Source: Limnomonas spitsbergensis
Taxonomy: Eukaryota; Chlorophyta; Chlorophyceae; Chlamydomonadales
Reading direction: 5' to 3'
Length of the DNA: 64,000 nucleotides
Assembly (NCBI GenBank): GCA_037349105.1
Contig: JAYJMM010000049.1
Location: 1-64,000 of the forward strand
Of the stretch, positions 22,501-37,500 are shown piece by piece. Each line of letters opens with the position of its first letter. Position 1 is the first letter of the stretch. Position numbers and translations under genes: made by a program. The notes under the pieces are model-generated. The model was not told the DNA's origin and did not search any database. It worked only from the letters and a program-made list of their open reading frames with translations.

Positions 22501-25500
22501 TCAGGGCAGTGGGTAAAATGGGAGGAACACAGATTTTGAGCCACTTAGGTGGTTCAGCAAAACAGCCCCCCTCGTTTCCCACTCATGGAGATGGCCTGCA
22601 ACAGCCTGCACACTTCCAGGACACACATTTCATTCTGGCAGCATAGTAAAGGATCACTATATGAGCATGCAGCCATGCTCAAAATGTCAGGGCAGTGGGT
22701 AAAATGGGAGGAACACAGATTTTGAGCCACTTAGGTGGTTCAGCAAAACAGCCCCCCTCGTTTCCCACTCATGGAGATGGCCTGCAACAGCCTGCACACT
22801 TCCAGGACACACATTTCATTCTGGCAGCATAGTAAAGGATCACTATATGAGCATGCAGCCATGCTCAAAATGTCAGGGCAGTGGGTAAAATGGGAGGAAC
22901 ACAGATTTTGAGCCACTTAGGTGGTTCAGCAAAACAGCCCCCCTCGTTTCCCACTCATGGAGATGGCCTGCAACAGCCTGCACACTTCCAGGACACACAT
23001 TTCATTCTGGCAGCATAGTAAAGGATCACTATATGAGCATGCAGCCATGCTCAAAATGTCAGGGCAGTGGGTAAAATGGGAGGAACACAGATTTTGAGCC
23101 ACTTAGGTGGTTCAGCAAAACAGCCCCCCTCGTTTCCCACTCATGGAGATGGCCTGCAACAGCCTGCACACTTCCAGGACACACATTTCATTCTGGCAGC
23201 ATAGTAAAGGATCACTATATGAGCATGCAGCCATGCTCAAAATGTCAGGGCAGTGGGTAAAATGGGAGGAACACAGATTTTGAGCCACTTAGGTGGTTCA
23301 GCAAAACAGCCCCCCTCGTTTCCCACTCATGGAGATGGCCTGCAACAGCCTGCACACTTCCAGGACACACATTTCATTCTGGCAGCATAGTAAAGGATCA
23401 CTATATGAGCATGCAGCCATGCTCAAAATGTCAGGGCAGTGGGTAAAATGGGAGGAACACAGATTTTGAGCCACTTAGGTGGTTCAGCAAAACAGCCCCC
23501 CTCGTTTCCCACTCATGGAGATGGCCTGCAACAGCCTGCACACTTCCAGGACACACATTTCATTCTGGCAGCATAGTAAAGGATCACTATATGAGCATGC
23601 AGCCATGCTCAAAATGTCAGGGCAGTGGGTAAAATGGGAGGAACACAGATTTTGAGCCACTTAGGTGGTTCAGCAAAACAGCCCCCCTCGTTTCCCACTC
23701 ATGGAGATGGCCTGCAACAGCCTGCACACTTCCAGGACACACATTTCATTCTGGCAGCATAGTAAAGGATCACTATATGAGCATGCAGCCATGCTCAAAA
23801 TGTCAGGGCAGTGGGTAAAATGGGAGGAACACAGATTTTGAGCCACTTAGGTGGTTCAGCAAAACAGCCCCCCTCGTTTCCCACTCATGGAGATGGCCTG
23901 CAACAGCCTGCACACTTCCAGGACACACATTTCATTCTGGCAGCATAGTAAAGGATCACTATATGAGCATGCAGCCATGCTCAAAATGTCAGGGCAGTGG
24001 GTAAAATGGGAGGAACACAGATTTTGAGCCACTTAGGTGGTTCAGCAAAACAGCCCCCCTCGTTTCCCACTCATGGAGATGGCCTGCAACAGCCTGCACA
24101 CTTCCAGGACACACATTTCATTCTGGCAGCATAGTAAAGGATCACTATATGAGCATGCAGCCATGCTCAAAATGTCAGGGCAGTGGGTAAAATGGGAGGA
24201 ACACAGATTTTGAGCCACTTAGGTGGTTCAGCAAAACAGCCCCCCTCGTTTCCCACTCATGGAGATGGCCTGCAACAGCCTGCACACTTCCAGGACACAC
24301 ATTTCATTCTGGCAGCATAGTAAAGGATCACTATATGAGCATGCAGCCATGCTCAAAATGTCAGGGCAGTGGGTAAAATGGGAGGAACACAGATTTTGAG
24401 CCACTTAGGTGGTTCAGCAAAACAGCCCCCCTCGTTTCCCACTCATGGAGATGGCCTGCAACAGCCTGCACACTTCCAGGACACACATTTCATTCTGGCA
24501 GCATAGTAAAGGATCACTATATGAGCATGCAGCCATGCTCAAAATGTCAGGGCAGTGGGTAAAATGGGAGGAACACAGATTTTGAGCCACTTAGGTGGTT
24601 CAGCAAAACAGCCCCCCTCGTTTCCCACTCATGGAGATGGCCTGCAACAGCCTGCACACTTCCAGGACACACATTTCATTCTGGCAGCATAGTAAAGGAT
24701 CACTATATGAGCATGCAGCCATGCTCAAAATGTCAGGGCAGTGGGTAAAATGGGAGGAACACAGATTTTGAGCCACTTAGGTGGTTCAGCAAAACAGCCC
24801 CCCTCGTTTCCCACTCATGGAGATGGCCTGCAACAGCCTGCACACTTCCAGGACACACATTTCATTCTGGCAGCATAGTAAAGGATCACTATATGAGCAT
24901 GCAGCCATGCTCAAAATGTCAGGGCAGTGGGTAAAATGGGAGGAACACAGATTTTGAGCCACTTAGGTGGTTCAGCAAAACAGCCCCCCTCGTTTCCCAC
25001 TCATGGAGATGGCCTGCAACAGCCTGCACACTTCCAGGACACACATTTCATTCTGGCAGCATAGTAAAGGATCACTATATGAGCATGCAGCCATGCTCAA
25101 AATGTCAGGGCAGTGGGTAAAATGGGAGGAACACAGATTTTGAGCCACTTAGGTGGTTCAGCAAAACAGCCCCCCTCGTTTCCCACTCATGGAGATGGCC
25201 TGCAACAGCCTGCACACTTCCAGGACACACATTTCATTCTGGCAGCATAGTAAAGGATCACTATATGAGCATGCAGCCATGCTCAAAATGTCAGGGCAGT
25301 GGGTAAAATGGGAGGAACACAGATTTTGAGCCACTTAGGTGGTTCAGCAAAACAGCCCCCCTCGTTTCCCACTCATGGAGATGGCCTGCAACAGCCTGCA
25401 CACTTCCAGGACACACATTTCATTCTGGCAGCATAGTAAAGGATCACTATATGAGCATGCAGCCATGCTCAAAATGTCAGGGCAGTGGGTAAAATGGGAG

Positions 25501-28500
25501 GAACACAGATTTTGAGCCACTTAGGTGGTTCAGCAAAACAGCCCCCCTCGTTTCCCACTCATGGAGATGGCCTGCAACAGCCTGCACACTTCCAGGACAC
25601 ACATTTCATTCTGGCAGCATAGTAAAGGATCACTATATGAGCATGCAGCCATGCTCAAAATGTCAGGGCAGTGGGTAAAATGGGAGGAACACAGATTTTG
25701 AGCCACTTAGGTGGTTCAGCAAAACAGCCCCCCTCGTTTCCCACTCATGGAGATGGCCTGCAACAGCCTGCACACTTCCAGGACACACATTTCATTCTGG
25801 CAGCATAGTAAAGGATCACTATATGAGCATGCAGCCATGCTCAAAATGTCAGGGCAGTGGGTAAAATGGGAGGAACACAGATTTTGAGCCACTTAGGTGG
25901 TTCAGCAAAACAGCCCCCCTCGTTTCCCACTCATGGAGATGGCCTGCAACAGCCTGCACACTTCCAGGACACACATTTCATTCTGGCAGCATAGTAAAGG
26001 ATCACTATATGAGCATGCAGCCATGCTCAAAATGTCAGGGCAGTGGGTAAAATGGGAGGAACACAGATTTTGAGCCACTTAGGTGGTTCAGCAAAACAGC
26101 CCCCCTCGTTTCCCACTCATGGAGATGGCCTGCAACAGCCTGCACACTTCCAGGACACACATTTCATTCTGGCAGCATAGTAAAGGATCACTATATGAGC
26201 ATGCAGCCATGCTCAAAATGTCAGGGCAGTGGGTAAAATGGGAGGAACACAGATTTTGAGCCACTTAGGTGGTTCAGCAAAACAGCCCCCCTCGTTTCCC
26301 ACTCATGGAGATGGCCTGCAACAGCCTGCACACTTCCAGGACACACATTTCATTCTGGCAGCATAGTAAAGGATCACTATATGAGCATGCAGCCATGCTC
26401 AAAATGTCAGGGCAGTGGGTAAAATGGGAGGAACACAGATTTTGAGCCACTTAGGTGGTTCAGCAAAACAGCCCCCCTCGTTTCCCACTCATGGAGATGG
26501 CCTGCAACAGCCTGCACACTTCCAGGACACACATTTCATTCTGGCAGCATAGTAAAGGATCACTATATGAGCATGCAGCCATGCTCAAAATGTCAGGGCA
26601 GTGGGTAAAATGGGAGGAACACAGATTTTGAGCCACTTAGGTGGTTCAGCAAAACAGCCCCCCTCGTTTCCCACTCATGGAGATGGCCTGCAACAGCCTG
26701 CACACTTCCAGGACACACATTTCATTCTGGCAGCATAGTAAAGGATCACTATATGAGCATGCAGCCATGCTCAAAATGTCAGGGCAGTGGGTAAAATGGG
26801 AGGAACACAGATTTTGAGCCACTTAGGTGGTTCAGCAAAACAGCCCCCCTCGTTTCCCACTCATGGAGATGGCCTGCAACAGCCTGCACACTTCCAGGAC
26901 ACACATTTCATTCTGGCAGCATAGTAAAGGATCACTATATGAGCATGCAGCCATGCTCAAAATGTCAGGGCAGTGGGTAAAATGGGAGGAACACAGATTT
27001 TGAGCCACTTAGGTGGTTCAGCAAAACAGCCCCCCTCGTTTCCCACTCATGGAGATGGCCTGCAACAGCCTGCACACTTCCAGGACACACATTTCATTCT
27101 GGCAGCATAGTAAAGGATCACTATATGAGCATGCAGCCATGCTCAAAATGTCAGGGCAGTGGGTAAAATGGGAGGAACACAGATTTTGAGCCACTTAGGT
27201 GGTTCAGCAAAACAGCCCCCCTCGTTTCCCACTCATGGAGATGGCCTGCAACAGCCTGCACACTTCCAGGACACACATTTCATTCTGGCAGCATAGTAAA
27301 GGATCACTATATGAGCATGCAGCCATGCTCAAAATGTCAGGGCAGTGGGTAAAATGGGAGGAACACAGATTTTGAGCCACTTAGGTGGTTCAGCAAAACA
27401 GCCCCCCTCGTTTCCCACTCATGGAGATGGCCTGCAACAGCCTGCACACTTCCAGGACACACATTTCATTCTGGCAGCATAGTAAAGGATCACTATATGA
27501 GCATGCAGCCATGCTCAAAATGTCAGGGCAGTGGGTAAAATGGGAGGAACACAGATTTTGAGCCACTTAGGTGGTTCAGCAAAACAGCCCCCCTCGTTTC
27601 CCACTCATGGAGATGGCCTGCAACAGCCTGCACACTTCCAGGACACACATTTCATTCTGGCAGCATAGTAAAGGATCACTATATGAGCATGCAGCCATGC
27701 TCAAAATGTCAGGGCAGTGGGTAAAATGGGAGGAACACAGATTTTGAGCCACTTAGGTGGTTCAGCAAAACAGCCCCCCTCGTTTCCCACTCATGGAGAT
27801 GGCCTGCAACAGCCTGCACACTTCCAGGACACACATTTCATTCTGGCAGCATAGTAAAGGATCACTATATGAGCATGCAGCCATGCTCAAAATGTCAGGG
27901 CAGTGGGTAAAATGGGAGGAACACAGATTTTGAGCCACTTAGGTGGTTCAGCAAAACAGCCCCCCTCGTTTCCCACTCATGGAGATGGCCTGCAACAGCC
28001 TGCACACTTCCAGGACACACATTTCATTCTGGCAGCATAGTAAAGGATCACTATATGAGCATGCAGCCATGCTCAAAATGTCAGGGCAGTGGGTAAAATG
28101 GGAGGAACACAGATTTTGAGCCACTTAGGTGGTTCAGCAAAACAGCCCCCCTCGTTTCCCACTCATGGAGATGGCCTGCAACAGCCTGCACACTTCCAGG
28201 ACACACATTTCATTCTGGCAGCATAGTAAAGGATCACTATATGAGCATGCAGCCATGCTCAAAATGTCAGGGCAGTGGGTAAAATGGGAGGAACACAGAT
28301 TTTGAGCCACTTAGGTGGTTCAGCAAAACAGCCCCCCTCGTTTCCCACTCATGGAGATGGCCTGCAACAGCCTGCACACTTCCAGGACACACATTTCATT
28401 CTGGCAGCATAGTAAAGGATCACTATATGAGCATGCAGCCATGCTCAAAATGTCAGGGCAGTGGGTAAAATGGGAGGAACACAGATTTTGAGCCACTTAG

Positions 28501-31500
28501 GTGGTTCAGCAAAACAGCCCCCCTCGTTTCCCACTCATGGAGATGGCCTGCAACAGCCTGCACACTTCCAGGACACACATTTCATTCTGGCAGCATAGTA
28601 AAGGATCACTATATGAGCATGCAGCCATGCTCAAAATGTCAGGGCAGTGGGTAAAATGGGAGGAACACAGATTTTGAGCCACTTAGGTGGTTCAGCAAAA
28701 CAGCCCCCCTCGTTTCCCACTCATGGAGATGGCCTGCAACAGCCTGCACACTTCCAGGACACACATTTCATTCTGGCAGCATAGTAAAGGATCACTATAT
28801 GAGCATGCAGCCATGCTCAAAATGTCAGGGCAGTGGGTAAAATGGGAGGAACACAGATTTTGAGCCACTTAGGTGGTTCAGCAAAACAGCCCCCCTCGTT
28901 TCCCACTCATGGAGATGGCCTGCAACAGCCTGCACACTTCCAGGACACACATTTCATTCTGGCAGCATAGTAAAGGATCACTATATGAGCATGCAGCCAT
29001 GCTCAAAATGTCAGGGCAGTGGGTAAAATGGGAGGAACACAGATTTTGAGCCACTTAGGTGGTTCAGCAAAACAGCCCCCCTCGTTTCCCACTCATGGAG
29101 ATGGCCTGCAACAGCCTGCACACTTCCAGGACACACATTTCATTCTGGCAGCATAGTAAAGGATCACTATATGAGCATGCAGCCATGCTCAAAATGTCAG
29201 GGCAGTGGGTAAAATGGGAGGAACACAGATTTTGAGCCACTTAGGTGGTTCAGCAAAACAGCCCCCCTCGTTTCCCACTCATGGAGATGGCCTGCAACAG
29301 CCTGCACACTTCCAGGACACACATTTCATTCTGGCAGCATAGTAAAGGATCACTATATGAGCATGCAGCCATGCTCAAAATGTCAGGGCAGTGGGTAAAA
29401 TGGGAGGAACACAGATTTTGAGCCACTTAGGTGGTTCAGCAAAACAGCCCCCCTCGTTTCCCACTCATGGAGATGGCCTGCAACAGCCTGCACACTTCCA
29501 GGACACACATTTCATTCTGGCAGCATAGTAAAGGATCACTATATGAGCATGCAGCCATGCTCAAAATGTCAGGGCAGTGGGTAAAATGGGAGGAACACAG
29601 ATTTTGAGCCACTTAGGTGGTTCAGCAAAACAGCCCCCCTCGTTTCCCACTCATGGAGATGGCCTGCAACAGCCTGCACACTTCCAGGACACACATTTCA
29701 TTCTGGCAGCATAGTAAAGGATCACTATATGAGCATGCAGCCATGCTCAAAATGTCAGGGCAGTGGGTAAAATGGGAGGAACACAGATTTTGAGCCACTT
29801 AGGTGGTTCAGCAAAACAGCCCCCCTCGTTTCCCACTCATGGAGATGGCCTGCAACAGCCTGCACACTTCCAGGACACACATTTCATTCTGGCAGCATAG
29901 TAAAGGATCACTATATGAGCATGCAGCCATGCTCAAAATGTCAGGGCAGTGGGTAAAATGGGAGGAACACAGATTTTGAGCCACTTAGGTGGTTCAGCAA
30001 AACAGCCCCCCTCGTTTCCCACTCATGGAGATGGCCTGCAACAGCCTGCACACTTCCAGGACACACATTTCATTCTGGCAGCATAGTAAAGGATCACTAT
30101 ATGAGCATGCAGCCATGCTCAAAATGTCAGGGCAGTGGGTAAAATGGGAGGAACACAGATTTTGAGCCACTTAGGTGGTTCAGCAAAACAGCCCCCCTCG
30201 TTTCCCACTCATGGAGATGGCCTGCAACAGCCTGCACACTTCCAGGACACACATTTCATTCTGGCAGCATAGTAAAGGATCACTATATGAGCATGCAGCC
30301 ATGCTCAAAATGTCAGGGCAGTGGGTAAAATGGGAGGAACACAGATTTTGAGCCACTTAGGTGGTTCAGCAAAACAGCCCCCCTCGTTTCCCACTCATGG
30401 AGATGGCCTGCAACAGCCTGCACACTTCCAGGACACACATTTCATTCTGGCAGCATAGTAAAGGATCACTATATGAGCATGCAGCCATGCTCAAAATGTC
30501 AGGGCAGTGGGTAAAATGGGAGGAACACAGATTTTGAGCCACTTAGGTGGTTCAGCAAAACAGCCCCCCTCGTTTCCCACTCATGGAGATGGCCTGCAAC
30601 AGCCTGCACACTTCCAGGACACACATTTCATTCTGGCAGCATAGTAAAGGATCACTATATGAGCATGCAGCCATGCTCAAAATGTCAGGGCAGTGGGTAA
30701 AATGGGAGGAACACAGATTTTGAGCCACTTAGGTGGTTCAGCAAAACAGCCCCCCTCGTTTCCCACTCATGGAGATGGCCTGCAACAGCCTGCACACTTC
30801 CAGGACACACATTTCATTCTGGCAGCATAGTAAAGGATCACTATATGAGCATGCAGCCATGCTCAAAATGTCAGGGCAGTGGGTAAAATGGGAGGAACAC
30901 AGATTTTGAGCCACTTAGGTGGTTCAGCAAAACAGCCCCCCTCGTTTCCCACTCATGGAGATGGCCTGCAACAGCCTGCACACTTCCAGGACACACATTT
31001 CATTCTGGCAGCATAGTAAAGGATCACTATATGAGCATGCAGCCATGCTCAAAATGTCAGGGCAGTGGGTAAAATGGGAGGAACACAGATTTTGAGCCAC
31101 TTAGGTGGTTCAGCAAAACAGCCCCCCTCGTTTCCCACTCATGGAGATGGCCTGCAACAGCCTGCACACTTCCAGGACACACATTTCATTCTGGCAGCAT
31201 AGTAAAGGATCACTATATGAGCATGCAGCCATGCTCAAAATGTCAGGGCAGTGGGTAAAATGGGAGGAACACAGATTTTGAGCCACTTAGGTGGTTCAGC
31301 AAAACAGCCCCCCTCGTTTCCCACTCATGGAGATGGCCTGCAACAGCCTGCACACTTCCAGGACACACATTTCATTCTGGCAGCATAGTAAAGGATCACT
31401 ATATGAGCATGCAGCCATGCTCAAAATGTCAGGGCAGTGGGTAAAATGGGAGGAACACAGATTTTGAGCCACTTAGGTGGTTCAGCAAAACAGCCCCCCT

Positions 31501-34500
31501 CGTTTCCCACTCATGGAGATGGCCTGCAACAGCCTGCACACTTCCAGGACACACATTTCATTCTGGCAGCATAGTAAAGGATCACTATATGAGCATGCAG
31601 CCATGCTCAAAATGTCAGGGCAGTGGGTAAAATGGGAGGAACACAGATTTTGAGCCACTTAGGTGGTTCAGCAAAACAGCCCCCCTCGTTTCCCACTCAT
31701 GGAGATGGCCTGCAACAGCCTGCACACTTCCAGGACACACATTTCATTCTGGCAGCATAGTAAAGGATCACTATATGAGCATGCAGCCATGCTCAAAATG
31801 TCAGGGCAGTGGGTAAAATGGGAGGAACACAGATTTTGAGCCACTTAGGTGGTTCAGCAAAACAGCCCCCCTCGTTTCCCACTCATGGAGATGGCCTGCA
31901 ACAGCCTGCACACTTCCAGGACACACATTTCATTCTGGCAGCATAGTAAAGGATCACTATATGAGCATGCAGCCATGCTCAAAATGTCAGGGCAGTGGGT
32001 AAAATGGGAGGAACACAGATTTTGAGCCACTTAGGTGGTTCAGCAAAACAGCCCCCCTCGTTTCCCACTCATGGAGATGGCCTGCAACAGCCTGCACACT
32101 TCCAGGACACACATTTCATTCTGGCAGCATAGTAAAGGATCACTATATGAGCATGCAGCCATGCTCAAAATGTCAGGGCAGTGGGTAAAATGGGAGGAAC
32201 ACAGATTTTGAGCCACTTAGGTGGTTCAGCAAAACAGCCCCCCTCGTTTCCCACTCATGGAGATGGCCTGCAACAGCCTGCACACTTCCAGGACACACAT
32301 TTCATTCTGGCAGCATAGTAAAGGATCACTATATGAGCATGCAGCCATGCTCAAAATGTCAGGGCAGTGGGTAAAATGGGAGGAACACAGATTTTGAGCC
32401 ACTTAGGTGGTTCAGCAAAACAGCCCCCCTCGTTTCCCACTCATGGAGATGGCCTGCAACAGCCTGCACACTTCCAGGACACACATTTCATTCTGGCAGC
32501 ATAGTAAAGGATCACTATATGAGCATGCAGCCATGCTCAAAATGTCAGGGCAGTGGGTAAAATGGGAGGAACACAGATTTTGAGCCACTTAGGTGGTTCA
32601 GCAAAACAGCCCCCCTCGTTTCCCACTCATGGAGATGGCCTGCAACAGCCTGCACACTTCCAGGACACACATTTCATTCTGGCAGCATAGTAAAGGATCA
32701 CTATATGAGCATGCAGCCATGCTCAAAATGTCAGGGCAGTGGGTAAAATGGGAGGAACACAGATTTTGAGCCACTTAGGTGGTTCAGCAAAACAGCCCCC
32801 CTCGTTTCCCACTCATGGAGATGGCCTGCAACAGCCTGCACACTTCCAGGACACACATTTCATTCTGGCAGCATAGTAAAGGATCACTATATGAGCATGC
32901 AGCCATGCTCAAAATGTCAGGGCAGTGGGTAAAATGGGAGGAACACAGATTTTGAGCCACTTAGGTGGTTCAGCAAAACAGCCCCCCTCGTTTCCCACTC
33001 ATGGAGATGGCCTGCAACAGCCTGCACACTTCCAGGACACACATTTCATTCTGGCAGCATAGTAAAGGATCACTATATGAGCATGCAGCCATGCTCAAAA
33101 TGTCAGGGCAGTGGGTAAAATGGGAGGAACACAGATTTTGAGCCACTTAGGTGGTTCAGCAAAACAGCCCCCCTCGTTTCCCACTCATGGAGATGGCCTG
33201 CAACAGCCTGCACACTTCCAGGACACACATTTCATTCTGGCAGCATAGTAAAGGATCACTATATGAGCATGCAGCCATGCTCAAAATGTCAGGGCAGTGG
33301 GTAAAATGGGAGGAACACAGATTTTGAGCCACTTAGGTGGTTCAGCAAAACAGCCCCCCTCGTTTCCCACTCATGGAGATGGCCTGCAACAGCCTGCACA
33401 CTTCCAGGACACACATTTCATTCTGGCAGCATAGTAAAGGATCACTATATGAGCATGCAGCCATGCTCAAAATGTCAGGGCAGTGGGTAAAATGGGAGGA
33501 ACACAGATTTTGAGCCACTTAGGTGGTTCAGCAAAACAGCCCCCCTCGTTTCCCACTCATGGAGATGGCCTGCAACAGCCTGCACACTTCCAGGACACAC
33601 ATTTCATTCTGGCAGCATAGTAAAGGATCACTATATGAGCATGCAGCCATGCTCAAAATGTCAGGGCAGTGGGTAAAATGGGAGGAACACAGATTTTGAG
33701 CCACTTAGGTGGTTCAGCAAAACAGCCCCCCTCGTTTCCCACTCATGGAGATGGCCTGCAACAGCCTGCACACTTCCAGGACACACATTTCATTCTGGCA
33801 GCATAGTAAAGGATCACTATATGAGCATGCAGCCATGCTCAAAATGTCAGGGCAGTGGGTAAAATGGGAGGAACACAGATTTTGAGCCACTTAGGTGGTT
33901 CAGCAAAACAGCCCCCCTCGTTTCCCACTCATGGAGATGGCCTGCAACAGCCTGCACACTTCCAGGACACACATTTCATTCTGGCAGCATAGTAAAGGAT
34001 CACTATATGAGCATGCAGCCATGCTCAAAATGTCAGGGCAGTGGGTAAAATGGGAGGAACACAGATTTTGAGCCACTTAGGTGGTTCAGCAAAACAGCCC
34101 CCCTCGTTTCCCACTCATGGAGATGGCCTGCAACAGCCTGCACACTTCCAGGACACACATTTCATTCTGGCAGCATAGTAAAGGATCACTATATGAGCAT
34201 GCAGCCATGCTCAAAATGTCAGGGCAGTGGGTAAAATGGGAGGAACACAGATTTTGAGCCACTTAGGTGGTTCAGCAAAACAGCCCCCCTCGTTTCCCAC
34301 TCATGGAGATGGCCTGCAACAGCCTGCACACTTCCAGGACACACATTTCATTCTGGCAGCATAGTAAAGGATCACTATATGAGCATGCAGCCATGCTCAA
34401 AATGTCAGGGCAGTGGGTAAAATGGGAGGAACACAGATTTTGAGCCACTTAGGTGGTTCAGCAAAACAGCCCCCCTCGTTTCCCACTCATGGAGATGGCC

Positions 34501-37500
34501 TGCAACAGCCTGCACACTTCCAGGACACACATTTCATTCTGGCAGCATAGTAAAGGATCACTATATGAGCATGCAGCCATGCTCAAAATGTCAGGGCAGT
34601 GGGTAAAATGGGAGGAACACAGATTTTGAGCCACTTAGGTGGTTCAGCAAAACAGCCCCCCTCGTTTCCCACTCATGGAGATGGCCTGCAACAGCCTGCA
34701 CACTTCCAGGACACACATTTCATTCTGGCAGCATAGTAAAGGATCACTATATGAGCATGCAGCCATGCTCAAAATGTCAGGGCAGTGGGTAAAATGGGAG
34801 GAACACAGATTTTGAGCCACTTAGGTGGTTCAGCAAAACAGCCCCCCTCGTTTCCCACTCATGGAGATGGCCTGCAACAGCCTGCACACTTCCAGGACAC
34901 ACATTTCATTCTGGCAGCATAGTAAAGGATCACTATATGAGCATGCAGCCATGCTCAAAATGTCAGGGCAGTGGGTAAAATGGGAGGAACACAGATTTTG
35001 AGCCACTTAGGTGGTTCAGCAAAACAGCCCCCCTCGTTTCCCACTCATGGAGATGGCCTGCAACAGCCTGCACACTTCCAGGACACACATTTCATTCTGG
35101 CAGCATAGTAAAGGATCACTATATGAGCATGCAGCCATGCTCAAAATGTCAGGGCAGTGGGTAAAATGGGAGGAACACAGATTTTGAGCCACTTAGGTGG
35201 TTCAGCAAAACAGCCCCCCTCGTTTCCCACTCATGGAGATGGCCTGCAACAGCCTGCACACTTCCAGGACACACATTTCATTCTGGCAGCATAGTAAAGG
35301 ATCACTATATGAGCATGCAGCCATGCTCAAAATGTCAGGGCAGTGGGTAAAATGGGAGGAACACAGATTTTGAGCCACTTAGGTGGTTCAGCAAAACAGC
35401 CCCCCTCGTTTCCCACTCATGGAGATGGCCTGCAACAGCCTGCACACTTCCAGGACACACATTTCATTCTGGCAGCATAGTAAAGGATCACTATATGAGC
35501 ATGCAGCCATGCTCAAAATGTCAGGGCAGTGGGTAAAATGGGAGGAACACAGATTTTGAGCCACTTAGGTGGTTCAGCAAAACAGCCCCCCTCGTTTCCC
35601 ACTCATGGAGATGGCCTGCAACAGCCTGCACACTTCCAGGACACACATTTCATTCTGGCAGCATAGTAAAGGATCACTATATGAGCATGCAGCCATGCTC
35701 AAAATGTCAGGGCAGTGGGTAAAATGGGAGGAACACAGATTTTGAGCCACTTAGGTGGTTCAGCAAAACAGCCCCCCTCGTTTCCCACTCATGGAGATGG
35801 CCTGCAACAGCCTGCACACTTCCAGGACACACATTTCATTCTGGCAGCATAGTAAAGGATCACTATATGAGCATGCAGCCATGCTCAAAATGTCAGGGCA
35901 GTGGGTAAAATGGGAGGAACACAGATTTTGAGCCACTTAGGTGGTTCAGCAAAACAGCCCCCCTCGTTTCCCACTCATGGAGATGGCCTGCAACAGCCTG
36001 CACACTTCCAGGACACACATTTCATTCTGGCAGCATAGTAAAGGATCACTATATGAGCATGCAGCCATGCTCAAAATGTCAGGGCAGTGGGTAAAATGGG
36101 AGGAACACAGATTTTGAGCCACTTAGGTGGTTCAGCAAAACAGCCCCCCTCGTTTCCCACTCATGGAGATGGCCTGCAACAGCCTGCACACTTCCAGGAC
36201 ACACATTTCATTCTGGCAGCATAGTAAAGGATCACTATATGAGCATGCAGCCATGCTCAAAATGTCAGGGCAGTGGGTAAAATGGGAGGAACACAGATTT
36301 TGAGCCACTTAGGTGGTTCAGCAAAACAGCCCCCCTCGTTTCCCACTCATGGAGATGGCCTGCAACAGCCTGCACACTTCCAGGACACACATTTCATTCT
36401 GGCAGCATAGTAAAGGATCACTATATGAGCATGCAGCCATGCTCAAAATGTCAGGGCAGTGGGTAAAATGGGAGGAACACAGATTTTGAGCCACTTAGGT
36501 GGTTCAGCAAAACAGCCCCCCTCGTTTCCCACTCATGGAGATGGCCTGCAACAGCCTGCACACTTCCAGGACACACATTTCATTCTGGCAGCATAGTAAA
36601 GGATCACTATATGAGCATGCAGCCATGCTCAAAATGTCAGGGCAGTGGGTAAAATGGGAGGAACACAGATTTTGAGCCACTTAGGTGGTTCAGCAAAACA
36701 GCCCCCCTCGTTTCCCACTCATGGAGATGGCCTGCAACAGCCTGCACACTTCCAGGACACACATTTCATTCTGGCAGCATAGTAAAGGATCACTATATGA
36801 GCATGCAGCCATGCTCAAAATGTCAGGGCAGTGGGTAAAATGGGAGGAACACAGATTTTGAGCCACTTAGGTGGTTCAGCAAAACAGCCCCCCTCGTTTC
36901 CCACTCATGGAGATGGCCTGCAACAGCCTGCACACTTCCAGGACACACATTTCATTCTGGCAGCATAGTAAAGGATCACTATATGAGCATGCAGCCATGC
37001 TCAAAATGTCAGGGCAGTGGGTAAAATGGGAGGAACACAGATTTTGAGCCACTTAGGTGGTTCAGCAAAACAGCCCCCCTCGTTTCCCACTCATGGAGAT
37101 GGCCTGCAACAGCCTGCACACTTCCAGGACACACATTTCATTCTGGCAGCATAGTAAAGGATCACTATATGAGCATGCAGCCATGCTCAAAATGTCAGGG
37201 CAGTGGGTAAAATGGGAGGAACACAGATTTTGAGCCACTTAGGTGGTTCAGCAAAACAGCCCCCCTCGTTTCCCACTCATGGAGATGGCCTGCAACAGCC
37301 TGCACACTTCCAGGACACACATTTCATTCTGGCAGCATAGTAAAGGATCACTATATGAGCATGCAGCCATGCTCAAAATGTCAGGGCAGTGGGTAAAATG
37401 GGAGGAACACAGATTTTGAGCCACTTAGGTGGTTCAGCAAAACAGCCCCCCTCGTTTCCCACTCATGGAGATGGCCTGCAACAGCCTGCACACTTCCAGG